Shown here: positions 1 through 8,432 of the stretch, in pieces
Position numbering within the stretch: position 1 is the stretch's first letter
How the letters are laid out: every line of letters starts with the position of its first letter
Origin: an uncultured Fibrobacter sp.
Lineage (GTDB): Bacteria; Fibrobacterota; Fibrobacteria; Fibrobacterales; Fibrobacteraceae
Reading direction: 5' to 3'
DNA length: 54,798 nt
Assembly (NCBI GenBank): GCA_947165045.1
Contig: CAMUYW010000016.1
Coordinates: forward strand, 1 to 54,798
The notes under the pieces: generated by a model
Database searches by the model: none
What the model was told of the DNA's origin: nothing
The model's input: only the letters and a program-made list of their open reading frames with translations
Position numbers and translations under genes: made by a program

Positions 1-95
1 GCCTGGTTGTAGATTTTTATAACCTTCCCGACGATATGGAAGTCATCATGGACTTAAACATCGCCGACGAAGATTTGAACATCGTAAACGAATAA
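1..95 (+). CDS. 3' end of an unidentified protein (partial)
   Basis: An open frame enters from the left edge and ends at a TAA at 93-95. About 30 residues are visible, rich in Asp, Glu and Asn and ending in VNE. It is too short for family assignment and no domain is recognisable. A GGCTG/CAGCC hairpin follows at 110-125 before the next gene on the same strand. The frame is consistent with an acidic C-terminus, but it could be fortuitous because only the tail is present. Confidence 0.45.
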   Translation, partial: LVVDFYNLPDDMEVIMDLNIADEDLNIVNE

Positions 96-143
96 CCTAT
101 TCATTCACCGGCTGTTCCGGCAGCCAAAGTATGGGATACACGC

Positions 144-1217
144 ATGAAAGAAAGATTGCGCGGAGTGAATTTGGGCGGATGGTTCAGTCAGGTTGACTGC
201 ATCGAAGAAAAGGACCCTGTCGGTTTTCCGGGAGTGGTCGGACACATCAAAACGTTCCTCGGAACAAGCGATTTCAAGCGCATCCACGATGCGGGGTTCA
301 ACCACGTTCGCTTGCCGGTGGATTATTTTAATTTATTCAAAGGAGACAATCTCAAGCCGGACGAAGAAATCTTTGCATTGCTCGACAAAGCTCTCAAGGA
401 CATTCAGGATGCCGACCTTGATGTGATTCTCGACTTGCACAAGTGCCCGGGCCACGATTTCCACCTCGCGAGCAATCACGAACAAGCTTTCTTTGCCGAT
501 GCGAATGCCCGCAAGGACACGCGCAAAATTTGGGCTTTCATGGCAGAACGCTATAGCTCTATGCCGCGCGTGATGATGGAACTTTTGAACGAACCGGCTG
601 CAAGCGATTCCAAGGTTTGGGACAAAGTCAAAGACGAAATCTTTTGGGAAATCCGCAAGCACGCCCCGAAGAATACAATCGTCGTAGGCGCCAACAAATG
701 GAACAGCGCAAGAGAATTTGAATTCTTGACACCGCTCGATGATGACAACGCCATCTACAGTTTCCACACTTACACTCCGGTGACATTTACGCACCAAGGC
801 GCCGCATGGATTGACGATCCGTTCTTCAAGATTGAACGCCCGTGGCCAGGCGATTACGCTGCACCGGAATCAGATGACGGAAGAACGCGACTCAACGTGG
901 AATACGGCAAATGGGACAAGGCTCAATTGCAAGCCAGCATCCAGAACGCGCTCGATTTCCGCGCCAAGTACGACTTGCCTGTAAGCTGCAACGAATTCGG
1001 CGTTTACGTACAAGTTCCTCGCAAGTATCAATTGGCATGGATGCGAGACTTCCTCGACATTCTCCGCGATGCCGACGTAGGTTACAGCTATTGGAATTAC
1101 AAGAATTTGGACTTCGGCCTTGTATCGAAAGGCGAATCGCTCCACAACAATTTGGAACAGTACAACAACCCGGAACGCCTCGATAGCGAACTCATGAACA
1201 TGATCGCGAAAGGGTAG
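144..1217 (+). CDS. GH5-family glycoside hydrolase (cellulase-like), no signal peptide
   Basis: A 357-residue single-domain glycoside hydrolase of clan GH-A, family 5. It opens with the typical RGVNLGGWF strand. LLNEP places the likely acid/base Glu at about residue 150, and CNEFG places the likely nucleophile at about residue 284. HTYTP and the WNYKN segment near the C-terminus fit the substrate cleft. No signal peptide or lipobox is visible, so it probably acts in the cytoplasm on imported oligosaccharides (beta-glucan or cello-oligosaccharides), unlike the exported GH5 at 35046. The subfamily and exact substrate cannot be fixed by eye; an exo-beta-1,3-glucanase-like role is possible. It is followed by a perfect terminator hairpin and lies convergent to the next gene. 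Confidence 0.88.
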   Translation: MKERLRGVNLGGWFSQVDCIEEKDPVGFPGVVGHIKTFLGTSDFKRIHDAGFNHVRLPVDYFNLFKGDNLKPDEEIFALLDKALKDIQDADLDVILDLHKCPGHDFHLASNHEQAFFADANARKDTRKIWAFMAERYSSMPRVMMELLNEPAASDSKVWDKVKDEIFWEIRKHAPKNTIVVGANKWNSAREFEFLTPLDDDNAIYSFHTYTPVTFTHQGAAWIDDPFFKIERPWPGDYAAPESDDGRTRLNVEYGKWDKAQLQASIQNALDFRAKYDLPVSCNEFGVYVQVPRKYQLAWMRDFLDILRDADVGYSYWNYKNLDFGLVSKGESLHNNLEQYNNPERLDSELMNMIAKG

Positions 1218-1260
1218 CGGCTAAGCAGCAGTCGGCAGAACTCAGAACTTAGACAAAAGC

Positions 1261-1290
1261 GCCTCGGATTAAATCCGAGGCTTTCTTTTA
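1261..1290 (+). terminator. Rho-independent terminator after the GH5 gene
   Basis: A perfect 9-bp stem (GCCTCGGAT / ATCCGAGGC, 3-nt loop) is followed by TTTCTTTT. It lies between two convergent genes and probably serves both. Confidence 0.85.
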
Positions 1291-1752
1291 CATCTCAATC
1301 AAGATTCCGGCTTGCAGATACCAGTAGCCTTCGCCGGAGTGATTCAAGAACTGATAGCCTGTCGAAAAGATGATGGACGAGTTGTCGCCATTCTTGATAT
1401 CGAGTCCGCCACCGGCGCGCCAGAACATTTGATCGTCCTTGCCGAACAGGTAACCAAAATCGCCCGTAGCAATCGGCAATATGGTTCGCCCTATCGGGAG
1501 GCGAACCCAAAGGCTTCCGGATAACGGCATAAAGCCGACATTGTCGAGTTCTTGGTAGCCAATACCAACACCGGCAAAAACCATCTGGTCAATCGGATAC
1601 CACAGATGGCCATAAAAGCTCATGTTGAAATCGCCCATGCTGCTCACGCGATTGCAGAAACCGCCCTGTGCATCAAGAGTCAAAGCATTCGCCGGAAGTG
1701 CAGCAAACGCTAACGCGAGTAACAAACTTTTCAACCACTTTTTCAACTTCAT
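1288..1752 (-). CDS. Small secreted protein, likely outer-membrane or surface beta-barrel type
   Basis: The start is set at the ATG at 1752, not the longer upstream frame, because a standard signal peptide follows it (Lys-rich start, hydrophobic core, cleavage near ANA). The mature part of about 130 residues alternates aromatic and Gly residues (for example GVGIGYQEL and LQAGILIEM, the latter near the C-terminus), as in small outer-membrane barrels. The family is not recognised. A TATATT sits 7 nt before the ATG and no Shine-Dalgarno is seen, so it may have its own, possibly leaderless, promoter even though it follows the GT2 gene by 58 bp. Confidence 0.7.
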   Translation of the reverse strand: MKLKKWLKSLLLALAFAALPANALTLDAQGGFCNRVSSMGDFNMSFYGHLWYPIDQMVFAGVGIGYQELDNVGFMPLSGSLWVRLPIGRTILPIATGDFGYLFGKDDQMFWRAGGGLDIKNGDNSSIIFSTGYQFLNHSGEGYWYLQAGILIEM

Positions 1753-1810
1753 AATTTTCAATATATAAATTCTATTCAAAAATAGAGATTCCCGCCTCTT
1801 TCGTCTAAAA

Positions 1811-2962
1811 CTACTCGTCGCTGCGGGCTTCGCGGGCCCAGCCGCCACTGCGTTCGCGCTTAAACGCAAGGAAGAACCCCTTGAGCATCGCAAGGTTCAT
1901 CAGCAAGAAATAATAAGCGCTCGGCAAGAGTTTCGTCACAGCCACAAGCAGCGCAAGCGTCATGCATCCAAAAGAAACTTGATAGAAAAGTCCCTTGCCC
2001 AAGAGCAAAGCGTTCGCCACATACAAAAGAATCAAGATATGCGGAGAGAACCAGCGCACAATCTTATGCGAGAAGAACAAGTACGCCAACAGCGGTCGGA
2101 ACGGATTCAACAACGGCAAGTAAGAAAGCAAGTAGTTAAAGTTTGCACGGCCAATGCGCACTTTACGCCTGTATTCGCCGCTCGATTCTTTCGAGGTTTG
2201 TTCCGTACCAATGGCGCTCGCCACAAACGTGCAATAAAAACCTTTCTGCAAAATTTTCGTCGTCACAAAGAAGTCGTCCATAACGCTCTTCTTTATCGGG
2301 AGTTCCGTATAAAGTTCTCTGCGGATCGCATAAAGAGCTCCGTTGCCGCCAATCAAGCGGTCCAGCACGCCTTCGAACTTTTTGATTTCACTTTCCAAAT
2401 CCCAGTAAGAACTTTCGCCTTTACCAAGCATGCTTCCGCTCTTGTCCGACAAGATCAAGTGTCCGCATGCGCAACCGATCTTTTTGTCCTTAAACGGGTC
2501 CACCAACTTACGAACAACATTCGGGAAGAACATTGTATTTGCATCGCAGAACAGCAAGATATCGTTCTTTGCAATTTTCTGCAAACGGTTCAGCATGGCA
2601 GCCTTGCCCGCATTCTTCGGAGCCTTCACCAAGGTAATTCCCTGATTGGCATAACGCGCTACAATTTCAGCAGTCTTATCAGCTGAGCCATCATCACCAA
2701 TCAGAACCTCTAACTTTTCCTTGGGATAATCAATCTCAAGAATGTTCTGAATTTTGCGTTCAATCACAGCTTCTTCGTTGTATGCAGAAATCAAAATCGA
2801 CACTGTCGGGAGTTCAGTGTTGCCATCCATCGACTTCTTTTTGCGCTTGAAAATTTCACTCACAAACGGAAGCGTCATCGGGAACAGCAAATAGCAATGC
2901 ACGATCAGGAACAACAAAATCCAAAAGGCAACTTGCACATAAAAGAGGATGTTTTCACTCAT
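1811..2962 (-). CDS. Family 2 glycosyltransferase, membrane-anchored
   Basis: A 383-residue processive-type GT2. An N-terminal membrane segment (about 8-30) precedes the GT-A domain, which shows the nucleotide-sugar start VSILISAYNEE, the DDGSADKT motif and the CDANT (DxD-like) metal motif. KVRIGRANF lies where the acceptor-binding (Q/R)xxRW motif usually is. Several hydrophobic segments close the protein (about 275-365). It probably adds sugars to a polysaccharide or lipid-linked glycan at the inner membrane; donor and acceptor are unknown. Its ATG overlaps the stop of the thioredoxin-like gene by 4 bp (ATGA), so the two are translationally coupled. Confidence 0.88.
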   Translation of the reverse strand: MSENILFYVQVAFWILLFLIVHCYLLFPMTLPFVSEIFKRKKKSMDGNTELPTVSILISAYNEEAVIERKIQNILEIDYPKEKLEVLIGDDGSADKTAEIVARYANQGITLVKAPKNAGKAAMLNRLQKIAKNDILLFCDANTMFFPNVVRKLVDPFKDKKIGCACGHLILSDKSGSMLGKGESSYWDLESEIKKFEGVLDRLIGGNGALYAIRRELYTELPIKKSVMDDFFVTTKILQKGFYCTFVASAIGTEQTSKESSGEYRRKVRIGRANFNYLLSYLPLLNPFRPLLAYLFFSHKIVRWFSPHILILLYVANALLLGKGLFYQVSFGCMTLALLVAVTKLLPSAYYFLLMNLAMLKGFFLAFKRERSGGWAREARSDE

Positions 2963-3435
2963 TTAGAAATCCACTCCTTCTCTTTTTCAAGAATCTGGGA
3001 AAGCAAATACTTCATTTCTTCTGCCGTAAAGGAATCCTTAACGGTCATAATAGAAAGCCCTTTCGGAGCAATCAAGACAAACGCGGGGAGCACGCTCAAT
3101 TCCCATACATCGAAATAGCAACGCTGTACTGTCTTGCGTTTCCCATCGCAAGTAATCGTATCTTGCGAATCCACATCAAGTTTAGTCGAAATAAAGCGTG
3201 TGTTCAAAAGCGAAGCGACCGTCGGATCAGTATAGGTATTTGCATCCATGATGCGGCAAGGGATACACCAGTCCGCATAAAGATCAACGAAAACAAGCTT
3301 ATTCGTTTTTTTCGCCGTTTCCAATGCTTCAGTATAATCTATCCAATGCACAAGATTAGGCTTTGCCGGAGGAGCAGCAAAGAGAGTCATCGCAAGACAA
3401 AGTATCGCAAAGATCCACAAACTTGCTTTCATCAT
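2959..3435 (-). CDS. Periplasmic thioredoxin-fold protein
   Basis: 158 residues with a signal peptide (cleavage near LFAAP) and one thioredoxin-like domain. The redox motif WCIPC is at about residues 56-60, in the context VDLYADWCIPC, which resembles the thioredoxin-like domains of DsbD and DUF255-like proteins. VLPAFVLI is the region of the cis-Pro. It probably reduces or oxidises envelope disulfides. It overlaps the upstream lipoprotein gene by 4 bp (ATGA) and the downstream GT2 gene by 4 bp, so it sits inside one operon. Two extra Cys residues (in TITCDGK and VQRCYF) could form a structural disulfide. Confidence 0.85.
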   Translation of the reverse strand: MMKASLWIFAILCLAMTLFAAPPAKPNLVHWIDYTEALETAKKTNKLVFVDLYADWCIPCRIMDANTYTDPTVASLLNTRFISTKLDVDSQDTITCDGKRKTVQRCYFDVWELSVLPAFVLIAPKGLSIMTVKDSFTAEEMKYLLSQILEKEKEWISK

Positions 3436-3818
3436 TTTTTTCCCTTCTTTTGCACGGGTACAACTTTAGGGATTCCTAACAGAGAATCTATTCTATCCGA
3501 AACGGCCACCTGGAATACCATCCAAAGCTTCTCGTTGTCAAGAACTTTGTCGCACGCCTTGATAAAACTTTCGCGAGTATAGTCGTACTTTTTCAAGACA
3601 TCGCGACGGACAAGACGTCCCATGGGAGAATCGCCGCCATATAGCTGTTCGGCAACGCGCAATTCAACAAACGCAGCCACAAGGCGTTGATCCGCCTTCG
3701 GAGCAGAATCAAAGCACGCACATAGCATCAAAGCAAGCACGCCGAAAAACACGAAACGAAGTCTAGCATTCCAGACTCCGATTCTAGCATTTTTCGATTG
3801 TGACTTAAACATCGCCAA
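3432..3818 (-). CDS. Small lipoprotein (DUF4296-like)
   Basis: 128 residues. A lipobox (LMLCAC, lipidated Cys about residue 35) follows a hydrophobic stretch. The start could be the first Met or the Met two codons later. The mature part (AEQLYGGDS, then VLKKYDYTRESFIKAC) resembles the helical DUF4296 family of Bacteroidetes lipoproteins: a short helix, a ky-type linker and a long C-terminal helix. That similarity is judged by eye only. The gene lies 32 bp downstream of ftsY and overlaps the thioredoxin gene by 4 bp. Function unknown. Confidence 0.72.
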   Translation of the reverse strand: MAMFKSQSKNARIGVWNARLRFVFFGVLALMLCACFDSAPKADQRLVAAFVELRVAEQLYGGDSPMGRLVRRDVLKKYDYTRESFIKACDKVLDNEKLWMVFQVAVSDRIDSLLGIPKVVPVQKKGKK

Positions 3819-3850
3819 ACCAACTTATTCAAAGCGTAACTTTGAAATTG

Positions 3851-4771
3851 TTATTCCCTATTTTCTAAAGCGTTTTCGAAAAGACCGTCAACGTAGTCGC
3901 GCTTGTTGAATTCCACAAGCTGATCGATGCGTTCTCCCATGCCTACCCAACGGATCGGAATTTGTAGAGAACTTGCAATCGAAAGCACAGAGCCACCACG
4001 TGCGGTTCCATCGAGCTTTGTCACAACAAGACCGGTCAAAGGGAAGCTCTGGTTGAAAATCTTCGTCTGGTTGATCGTATTTTGTCCAGTGTTACCGTCA
4101 ATCACGAGCCACATATCATGCGGCATCGCCGGATCCACTTTCTTGATGACGCGAACGATCTTCTTGAGTTCTTCCATCAAGTAATCTTTATTGTGCAAGC
4201 GACCAGCAGTATCGATCAACACGACATCACAACCGCGAGCAACCGCAGCACTGCAAGCGTCAAACGCCACAGCCGCAGGGTCGGAACCTTCCTGATGCTT
4301 GACAAATTCAGCACCGGAACGTTCTGCCCACGTTTCAAGCTGGTCAATTGCAGCCGCACGGAACGTATCGCAAGCGGCAATCATTACCTTCTTGCCCTCG
4401 TCCTTGAGGCGAGCAGCGAGTTTTCCGATTGTTGTCGTCTTGCCGGCACCGTTCACACCGATTACGAGCACCACATGCGGCTTGCCCTTGAGTTCAAACG
4501 GCGGCGGGTCCTTGAGCAAACGTTCCGCTTCATTGCGCATGATATCGAGCACTTGTTCGGTCGTAAGAGACTTGCCGAGTGCATTTTCGCGAAGCGCATC
4601 TGTCAAAAGGAACGCCGCTTCAACACCAACATCAGCCTTGATGAGATGCTCTTCGAGTTCTTCGAGCGTCTCGTCCGTAATTTTACCAGCACCGACAATA
4701 CCCTTCAATTCGCCCATCAAGGCGTCGCGGGTCTTTGCCAAACCATTCTTGATTGCAGAAAATAAACCCAT
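3851..4771 (-). CDS. ftsY: Signal recognition particle receptor FtsY
   Basis: 306 residues, a compact FtsY: N domain (1-90) then the NG GTPase domain. Visible are the P-loop GVNGAGKTT (about 105-113), the DTFRAAA motif (about 135), DTAG (187-190) and TKLDGTARGG (251-260), with the closing GMGERIDQL. It docks ribosome-SRP complexes at the inner membrane for co-translational insertion and export. The long acidic A domain of Enterobacteria is absent, as in many other phyla. Its ATG overlaps the clpP stop by one base (TGATG), so it is coupled to clpP. Confidence 0.97.
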   Translation of the reverse strand: MGLFSAIKNGLAKTRDALMGELKGIVGAGKITDETLEELEEHLIKADVGVEAAFLLTDALRENALGKSLTTEQVLDIMRNEAERLLKDPPPFELKGKPHVVLVIGVNGAGKTTTIGKLAARLKDEGKKVMIAACDTFRAAAIDQLETWAERSGAEFVKHQEGSDPAAVAFDACSAAVARGCDVVLIDTAGRLHNKDYLMEELKKIVRVIKKVDPAMPHDMWLVIDGNTGQNTINQTKIFNQSFPLTGLVVTKLDGTARGGSVLSIASSLQIPIRWVGMGERIDQLVEFNKRDYVDGLFENALENRE

Positions 4772-5352
4772 CAGATAATACTCTCGACTTTATCCACGAG
4801 ACCGTAATTCTTAGCCTCTTCGGCAGACATGAAGTTGTCGCGTTCTGTATCGCGGTCGATCTGTTCAATTGTATGGCCAGAAGTTTCGGCAAGAATCTTG
4901 CCCGTAATGCCACGGATGCGGAGCATTTCTTCGGCCTGAATCTGAATATCGCTTGCAGGCGCCACAATTTCACCATGAATGAGCGGCTGGTGAATCATGA
5001 TGCGAGCATTCGGCCATGCACAGCGCTTGCCCTTTGCACCGGCAGTGAGGAGCACAGCACCCATCGAAGCAGCCTGTCCACAGCAAACCGTCACGACATC
5101 GCTCTGGATAGCGTTCATGCAGTCGTAAATGGCAAGACCACTAGAAATCACGCCACCCGGGCTATTGATGAAGAAAATAATGTCATCATGGTTTAAAGAA
5201 TCTAAATACAAAAGTTGCTTGACAATACGTTCGGCACTTTCGTCATCGACACCACCCCACAAAAAAATTCTGCGCTTGGAAGCAAGATATTCTTCAGCCT
5301 TCTTGAGCATGTCCGGGGTCTGTTTTTCTTTATTCTCGTTGCAATCAGCCAT
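4771..5352 (-). CDS. clpP: ATP-dependent Clp protease proteolytic subunit ClpP
   Basis: 193 residues, close to normal ClpP length. The Ser nucleophile is in QAASMGA (about Ser96), the His in MIHQPL (about His121) and the Asp in DRDTERDNF (about Asp168), giving a complete catalytic triad. It forms the tetradecameric chamber that works with ClpX or ClpA. It is first in the minus-strand operon clpP-ftsY-lipoprotein-thioredoxin-GT2, preceded by an AAGGA Shine-Dalgarno. clpX and tig, frequent neighbours elsewhere, are not adjacent here. Confidence 0.97.
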   Translation of the reverse strand: MADCNENKEKQTPDMLKKAEEYLASKRRIFLWGGVDDESAERIVKQLLYLDSLNHDDIIFFINSPGGVISSGLAIYDCMNAIQSDVVTVCCGQAASMGAVLLTAGAKGKRCAWPNARIMIHQPLIHGEIVAPASDIQIQAEEMLRIRGITGKILAETSGHTIEQIDRDTERDNFMSAEEAKNYGLVDKVESII

Positions 5353-5440
5353 AAATATTCCTTTTGTTCAAGTACAATTTAGAAAAGTATTAGGTGGTAG
5401 GTTTTAGGTTTTAGGAGTTAGGGGTAAGGTTATTGCTATA

Positions 5441-5516
5441 TTGGGCACGCTTCGCGTGCATTTAGCTCAGCTCGGTCATGACAATCGAACTCCGTTCGCT
5501 TGTCGCGACTCTCGCT
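5441..5516. repeat. Palindromic intergenic elements upstream of aroD
   Basis: A GCACGC-TTC-GCGTGC hairpin at about 5446-5460 is followed by an imperfect inverted repeat (GACAAtcGAAC ... GTTCgcTTGTC). They lie in the clpP/aroD divergent region. They could be repetitive extragenic palindromes or a structured leader; the sequence does not decide this. Confidence 0.5.
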
Positions 5517-5534
5517 TTATGCTAAATTTGTCGC

Positions 5535-6296
5535 ATGCCATCAGATTCACCGAAATACCTCGTCGGGCTTGTTGACCCAGAGACGCTCACTGCAGCCGAA
5601 AGCGAAGAATTCCACCCATCACGCGTTGACTACGAAAGCTGCGACATCCTAGAAATCCGCTATGATTTTTTTGACGAATCCGAATGGCAGGGACTTTCCG
5701 CACGCATCCGCAAAATCGCTCCAAAAGCGATACAATTGGGCACTATCCGACTTAAGCGCGATGGAGGAACGTTCCCTAATGCACGCGCCATTGAACGCCC
5801 CGCCTTGTGGAAGAAAATTCTCGCTGCCGCAGACATTCCCGAATGGCTGGACCTCGAACGCGATTGCCTCCACGACTACAGCGAACTCCGCGAAATCACA
5901 GGCACAAAAGGCGTAAAAATCCTCATTTCCGAGCACAATTTCACTCGCATCCCGAGCGACCTTGAACTCAAGAACTACCTCACAGACGTCAAACGAGTCA
6001 AGGCAGACGGCATCAAAATTGCAGCCATGAGCAACTCCGAAGACGACTGCACCAGGCTTTACAAGTTCGCCAAAAAGGCAAAGGGGTTCAAGCTGATTGC
6101 CGCATTCGGCATGGGCGAGACCGGAAAGATCAGCAGAATTTGGTCATTGAAAGAGGGCGCAAACATCACTTACGGCTCTATCGGGAAGGCAGCTGCCCCA
6201 GGTCAAATCGACGTTGCACTCATGAGAAAGGCTATCGACAGGCTCGAAACGACTACTTCTCAGATAGAATTATCTTCTTTTTTAAACATATTTTAA
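5535..6296 (+). CDS. aroD: 3-dehydroquinate dehydratase, type I (AroD)
   Basis: 253 residues, a class I Schiff-base dehydroquinase that makes 3-dehydroshikimate in the shikimate pathway. LEIRYDFF carries the substrate-binding Glu/Arg, ISEHNF the catalytic His (about 134), KIAAM the Schiff-base Lys (about 161), and MGETGKISRI with SIGKAAAPGQI the C-terminal substrate-contact segments. No Shine-Dalgarno is visible; a TAAATT hexamer lies 6 nt before the ATG, which fits the leaderless-like pattern seen at several genes here. It is monocistronic or read through into the PtsN-like gene 77 bp downstream. Confidence 0.94.
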   Translation: MPSDSPKYLVGLVDPETLTAAESEEFHPSRVDYESCDILEIRYDFFDESEWQGLSARIRKIAPKAIQLGTIRLKRDGGTFPNARAIERPALWKKILAAADIPEWLDLERDCLHDYSELREITGTKGVKILISEHNFTRIPSDLELKNYLTDVKRVKADGIKIAAMSNSEDDCTRLYKFAKKAKGFKLIAAFGMGETGKISRIWSLKEGANITYGSIGKAAAPGQIDVALMRKAIDRLETTTSQIELSSFLNIF

Positions 6297-6373
6297 ATAT
6301 ACCCCTCTCCAAATTGCATTTTATTTTCTAAAATAGTTGGTTGATTGGTTCATTAAAAGGAAAAAATTACACC

Positions 6374-6838
6374 ATGCGTCTATCTGAAAGATTTGTAGAT
6401 AATTGCATCTTGATAAATTCTTCCAGTGAAACAAAGGAAGCCATTCTTAACGAATTGGTTGACACTCTCTGCAGCGCATACAAACTTGATCATCGTGACG
6501 AAATCTTCGAAGCCATCTGGAACCGCGAACAAAGCCGTTCCACCGGCATCGGTTGCGGACTCGCCGTCCCGCACGCCAAGATTGACTATGTAGACCGCAT
6601 GTGCATGGTCGCCGCCACCATCGAAAAGGGCTTGGACTTCCAGTCTTTCGACGGCGAACCGGTATACCTGCTCATCCTCATCGTGAGCCCGGGTAACACC
6701 GTTGGCCCGCACCTCAAGGCACTTTCTTCCGTGAGCCGCCTCCTCGCTGACGGGAACGTACGCAAGGACCTCATTGCCTCGAAGACTCCGGCAGAGTTTT
6801 TGACAATCCTCCGCGCCGCTGAAGACAAGTACTTGTAG
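6374..6838 (+). CDS. PTS EIIA-type (PtsN/fructose-type) protein
   Basis: 154 residues from the ATG at 6374, chosen over the in-frame ATG at 6341 because homologous EIIA proteins begin close to this Met and a weak AAAAGG lies upstream. The GCGLAVPHAKI motif carries the phosphorylatable His (about 67), and FDGEPVYLLILIVSP is the expected core strand. This is the PTS_EIIA type 2 fold, most like PtsN (EIIA-Ntr). No sugar permease is adjacent, so a regulatory phosphorelay role is likelier than transport. Confidence 0.87.
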   Translation: MRLSERFVDNCILINSSSETKEAILNELVDTLCSAYKLDHRDEIFEAIWNREQSRSTGIGCGLAVPHAKIDYVDRMCMVAATIEKGLDFQSFDGEPVYLLILIVSPGNTVGPHLKALSSVSRLLADGNVRKDLIASKTPAEFLTILRAAEDKYL

Positions 6839-6847
6839 TTTCGTCCC

Positions 6848-6876
6848 TTGACAAAAGGCTAACTATTTAATATATT
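6848..6876 (+). promoter_or_regulatory. Promoter of tRNA-Val
   Basis: TTGACA (6848-6853), a 17-nt spacer and TATATT (6871-6876). The predicted transcription start is about 6 nt before the mature tRNA 5' end. This near-perfect housekeeping promoter is a useful local reference for the -10 sequence TATATT(T). Confidence 0.85.
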
Positions 6877-6888
6877 TGCTCTCACTTC

Positions 6889-6963
6889 GGACGGTTAGCT
6901 CAGTTGGTTTAGAGCGCTGCTTTCACACGGCAGAGGTCACTGGTTCAAATCCAGTACCGTCCA
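6889..6963 (+). tRNA. tRNA-Val (anticodon CAC)
   Basis: The cloverleaf can be folded by hand. The acceptor stem is GGACGGT/ACCGTCC with discriminator A. The D-arm contains AGCTCAGTTGGTTTAGAGC. The anticodon stem CTGCT/GGCAG has loop TTCACAC (anticodon CAC). The T-arm is CTGGTTCAAATCCAG. CCA is not encoded, consistent with the tRNA nucleotidyltransferase gene at 38172-39491. Confidence 0.95.
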
Positions 6964-6968
6964 TTCGA

Positions 6969-6996
6969 AAAGGCTTCCGCAAGGAAGCCTTTTTGT
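6969..6996 (+). terminator. Terminator of tRNA-Val
   Basis: A 10-bp stem AAAGGCTTCC/GGAAGCCTTT closed by a GCAA tetraloop, with a T-rich tail. It directly follows the tRNA. Confidence 0.88.
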
Positions 6997-7062
6997 GTTT
7001 GTACAAATTTGCTATCTTAAAAATCACGCAACCAAAATATATAGCTGGGGCATCTAAAAGGT

Positions 7063-8361
7063 ATGAATTACAGAAAAGCAATCGTTCTCGGTATTTTTGC
7101 GTCAGCATCACTTGTTTTCGCTGATGGTCCTTGGACCTTAAACGCATGCCTCAAGCAAGCTAAAGAAAAAAGCTTAAAACTCGAATCCGCAAAGATCCGC
7201 GAACAAAAAGCAGATGTCAGCCTCGAACAGGCTAAAGTCGGGAACTATCCCACGCTTTCAGCAAGCATCGGAAACACCCTTTACGATTCCCCGTTCAGAG
7301 ATGGCCCGCAAGACCATTACCGCTTAAGCGCAGGCATTAGCGCCTCTTACACATTGTGGGATGGCGGTTCTACGCGCCTTTCTATACAAGCGAACCAAAT
7401 CAACAAAGAAGCAACTCGACTTTCGACAAAAGAAACCGAACGCACGGTGCAAGAAAGCGTCTTGAACGCCTACATGAACTTGCTCGCCGCTATCGAGAAA
7501 TTACACACCGCAGATGCCTCCGTCGAACTAGCCAAGGCCGAATTCGAACACTACAACACGTTGTTCGAAGCAGGCTCCATCACCAAGAAAGATTTAACGC
7601 AGTCTCAAGCAAACGTCTTGCAGAAAGAAGCTGCACAGCTCGCAGCGCAGTTGAGCGTCAACACTTCGAAGACGACTCTTCGTCAGCTCCTTGAGCTCCC
7701 CGAAAGCGAATCGTTCGAAGTCGCCGCACCGGAATCTGAAATCCAGTCGCCGGATGCACTCACGCCGATTCCGTCACTCAATGACCTTCAAAAGACCGCA
7801 ACGGACAACGATCCAGGGCTTAAATCTGACAGTCTTTCAATCAAAGTCGCACAAAAAAATACCGAAATTGCAGGCAAGGGCAAATCCATCAAGGTCTCGC
7901 TCGGCGCAAGCGCAAGCACAGGGCTCCAAGCATGGGAATCCCGCAAGTACGGCACGCAAATCAAGAATGGCTATTCGCATAGCGTTTCGTTGAACATCAA
8001 TATTCCGATTATTGATGGCGGCGCCACCGAAAACAAGGTCTTGCAAGCTCAGCTCAGCGAAACCGAAAGCCAGGTCGCATTGAAAGAACAAGCCAAGTCG
8101 CTCGAAAACACAATCGAAAAGCTTTACTTGAACGCTCTCAGCGCCGACATGCAGTGGAAAGCCGCAATACTCCAGGTCGAAGCGGAGAACGAAGCATTGC
8201 TCGTCGCCGAAGAACAACGTAACGTGGGTTCGCTGACTTACACGGATTACCTCACGCAGAAGAACCGCCTCGAAAGCGCACAGTCTACGCTCACGAACGC
8301 GAAATACACGAGCCTCCTCGCCCGCAATCTTTTGGACCTGTACCAAGGAAAGTTGGATTAA
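7063..8361 (+). CDS. TolC-family outer-membrane efflux protein
   Basis: 432 residues with a signal peptide (cleavage near VFADG). The sequence shows the two-fold repeated helical/strand architecture of outer-membrane efflux (OEP) proteins: a long helix after WTLNACLKQAKEKS, strands around YPTLSASIGN, the second-half helix EKLHTADASVELAKAEFEHY with the LFEAGSITKKDLTQS turn, and the repeat VEAENEALLVAEEQRNVGSLTYTDYLTQ. It forms a trimeric periplasm-spanning channel for a tripartite pump or type I exporter. No partner MFP or RND genes are adjacent. The gene ends at a hairpin terminator. Confidence 0.92.
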   Translation: MNYRKAIVLGIFASASLVFADGPWTLNACLKQAKEKSLKLESAKIREQKADVSLEQAKVGNYPTLSASIGNTLYDSPFRDGPQDHYRLSAGISASYTLWDGGSTRLSIQANQINKEATRLSTKETERTVQESVLNAYMNLLAAIEKLHTADASVELAKAEFEHYNTLFEAGSITKKDLTQSQANVLQKEAAQLAAQLSVNTSKTTLRQLLELPESESFEVAAPESEIQSPDALTPIPSLNDLQKTATDNDPGLKSDSLSIKVAQKNTEIAGKGKSIKVSLGASASTGLQAWESRKYGTQIKNGYSHSVSLNINIPIIDGGATENKVLQAQLSETESQVALKEQAKSLENTIEKLYLNALSADMQWKAAILQVEAENEALLVAEEQRNVGSLTYTDYLTQKNRLESAQSTLTNAKYTSLLARNLLDLYQGKLD

Positions 8362-8370
8362 ACATTAGTC

Positions 8371-8395
8371 ATTCTCCGTAGGAGAATCTTTTATT
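8371..8395 (+). terminator. Terminator after the TolC-family gene
   Basis: A 7-bp perfect stem ATTCTCC-GTA-GGAGAAT followed by CTTTTATTT. Confidence 0.7.
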
Positions 8396-8409
8396 TCGTG
8401 ACTTTATGG

Positions 8410-8432
8410 ATCCTCGCCTTCGCGAGGATGAC
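8410..8432. repeat. Dispersed palindrome (..GAGGATGAC type)
   Basis: ATCCTCGC-CTTC-GCGAGGAT followed by GAC. It is one of at least ten elements in this window built as an 8-bp palindrome with a 4-7 nt loop and a TGAC end. The rest of the gap to 8635 holds low-complexity intergenic text such as CTACTGTTTACTGCCTACTGTCTACTG written as short direct repeats of TACTGTCTACTG-like units. No gene was found. Confidence 0.75.

Noticed and set aside
1753..1893. N-terminal extension of the small secreted protein
   Set aside because: It overlaps the GT2 3' end and would bury the signal peptide behind 47 Arg/Ser-rich residues.
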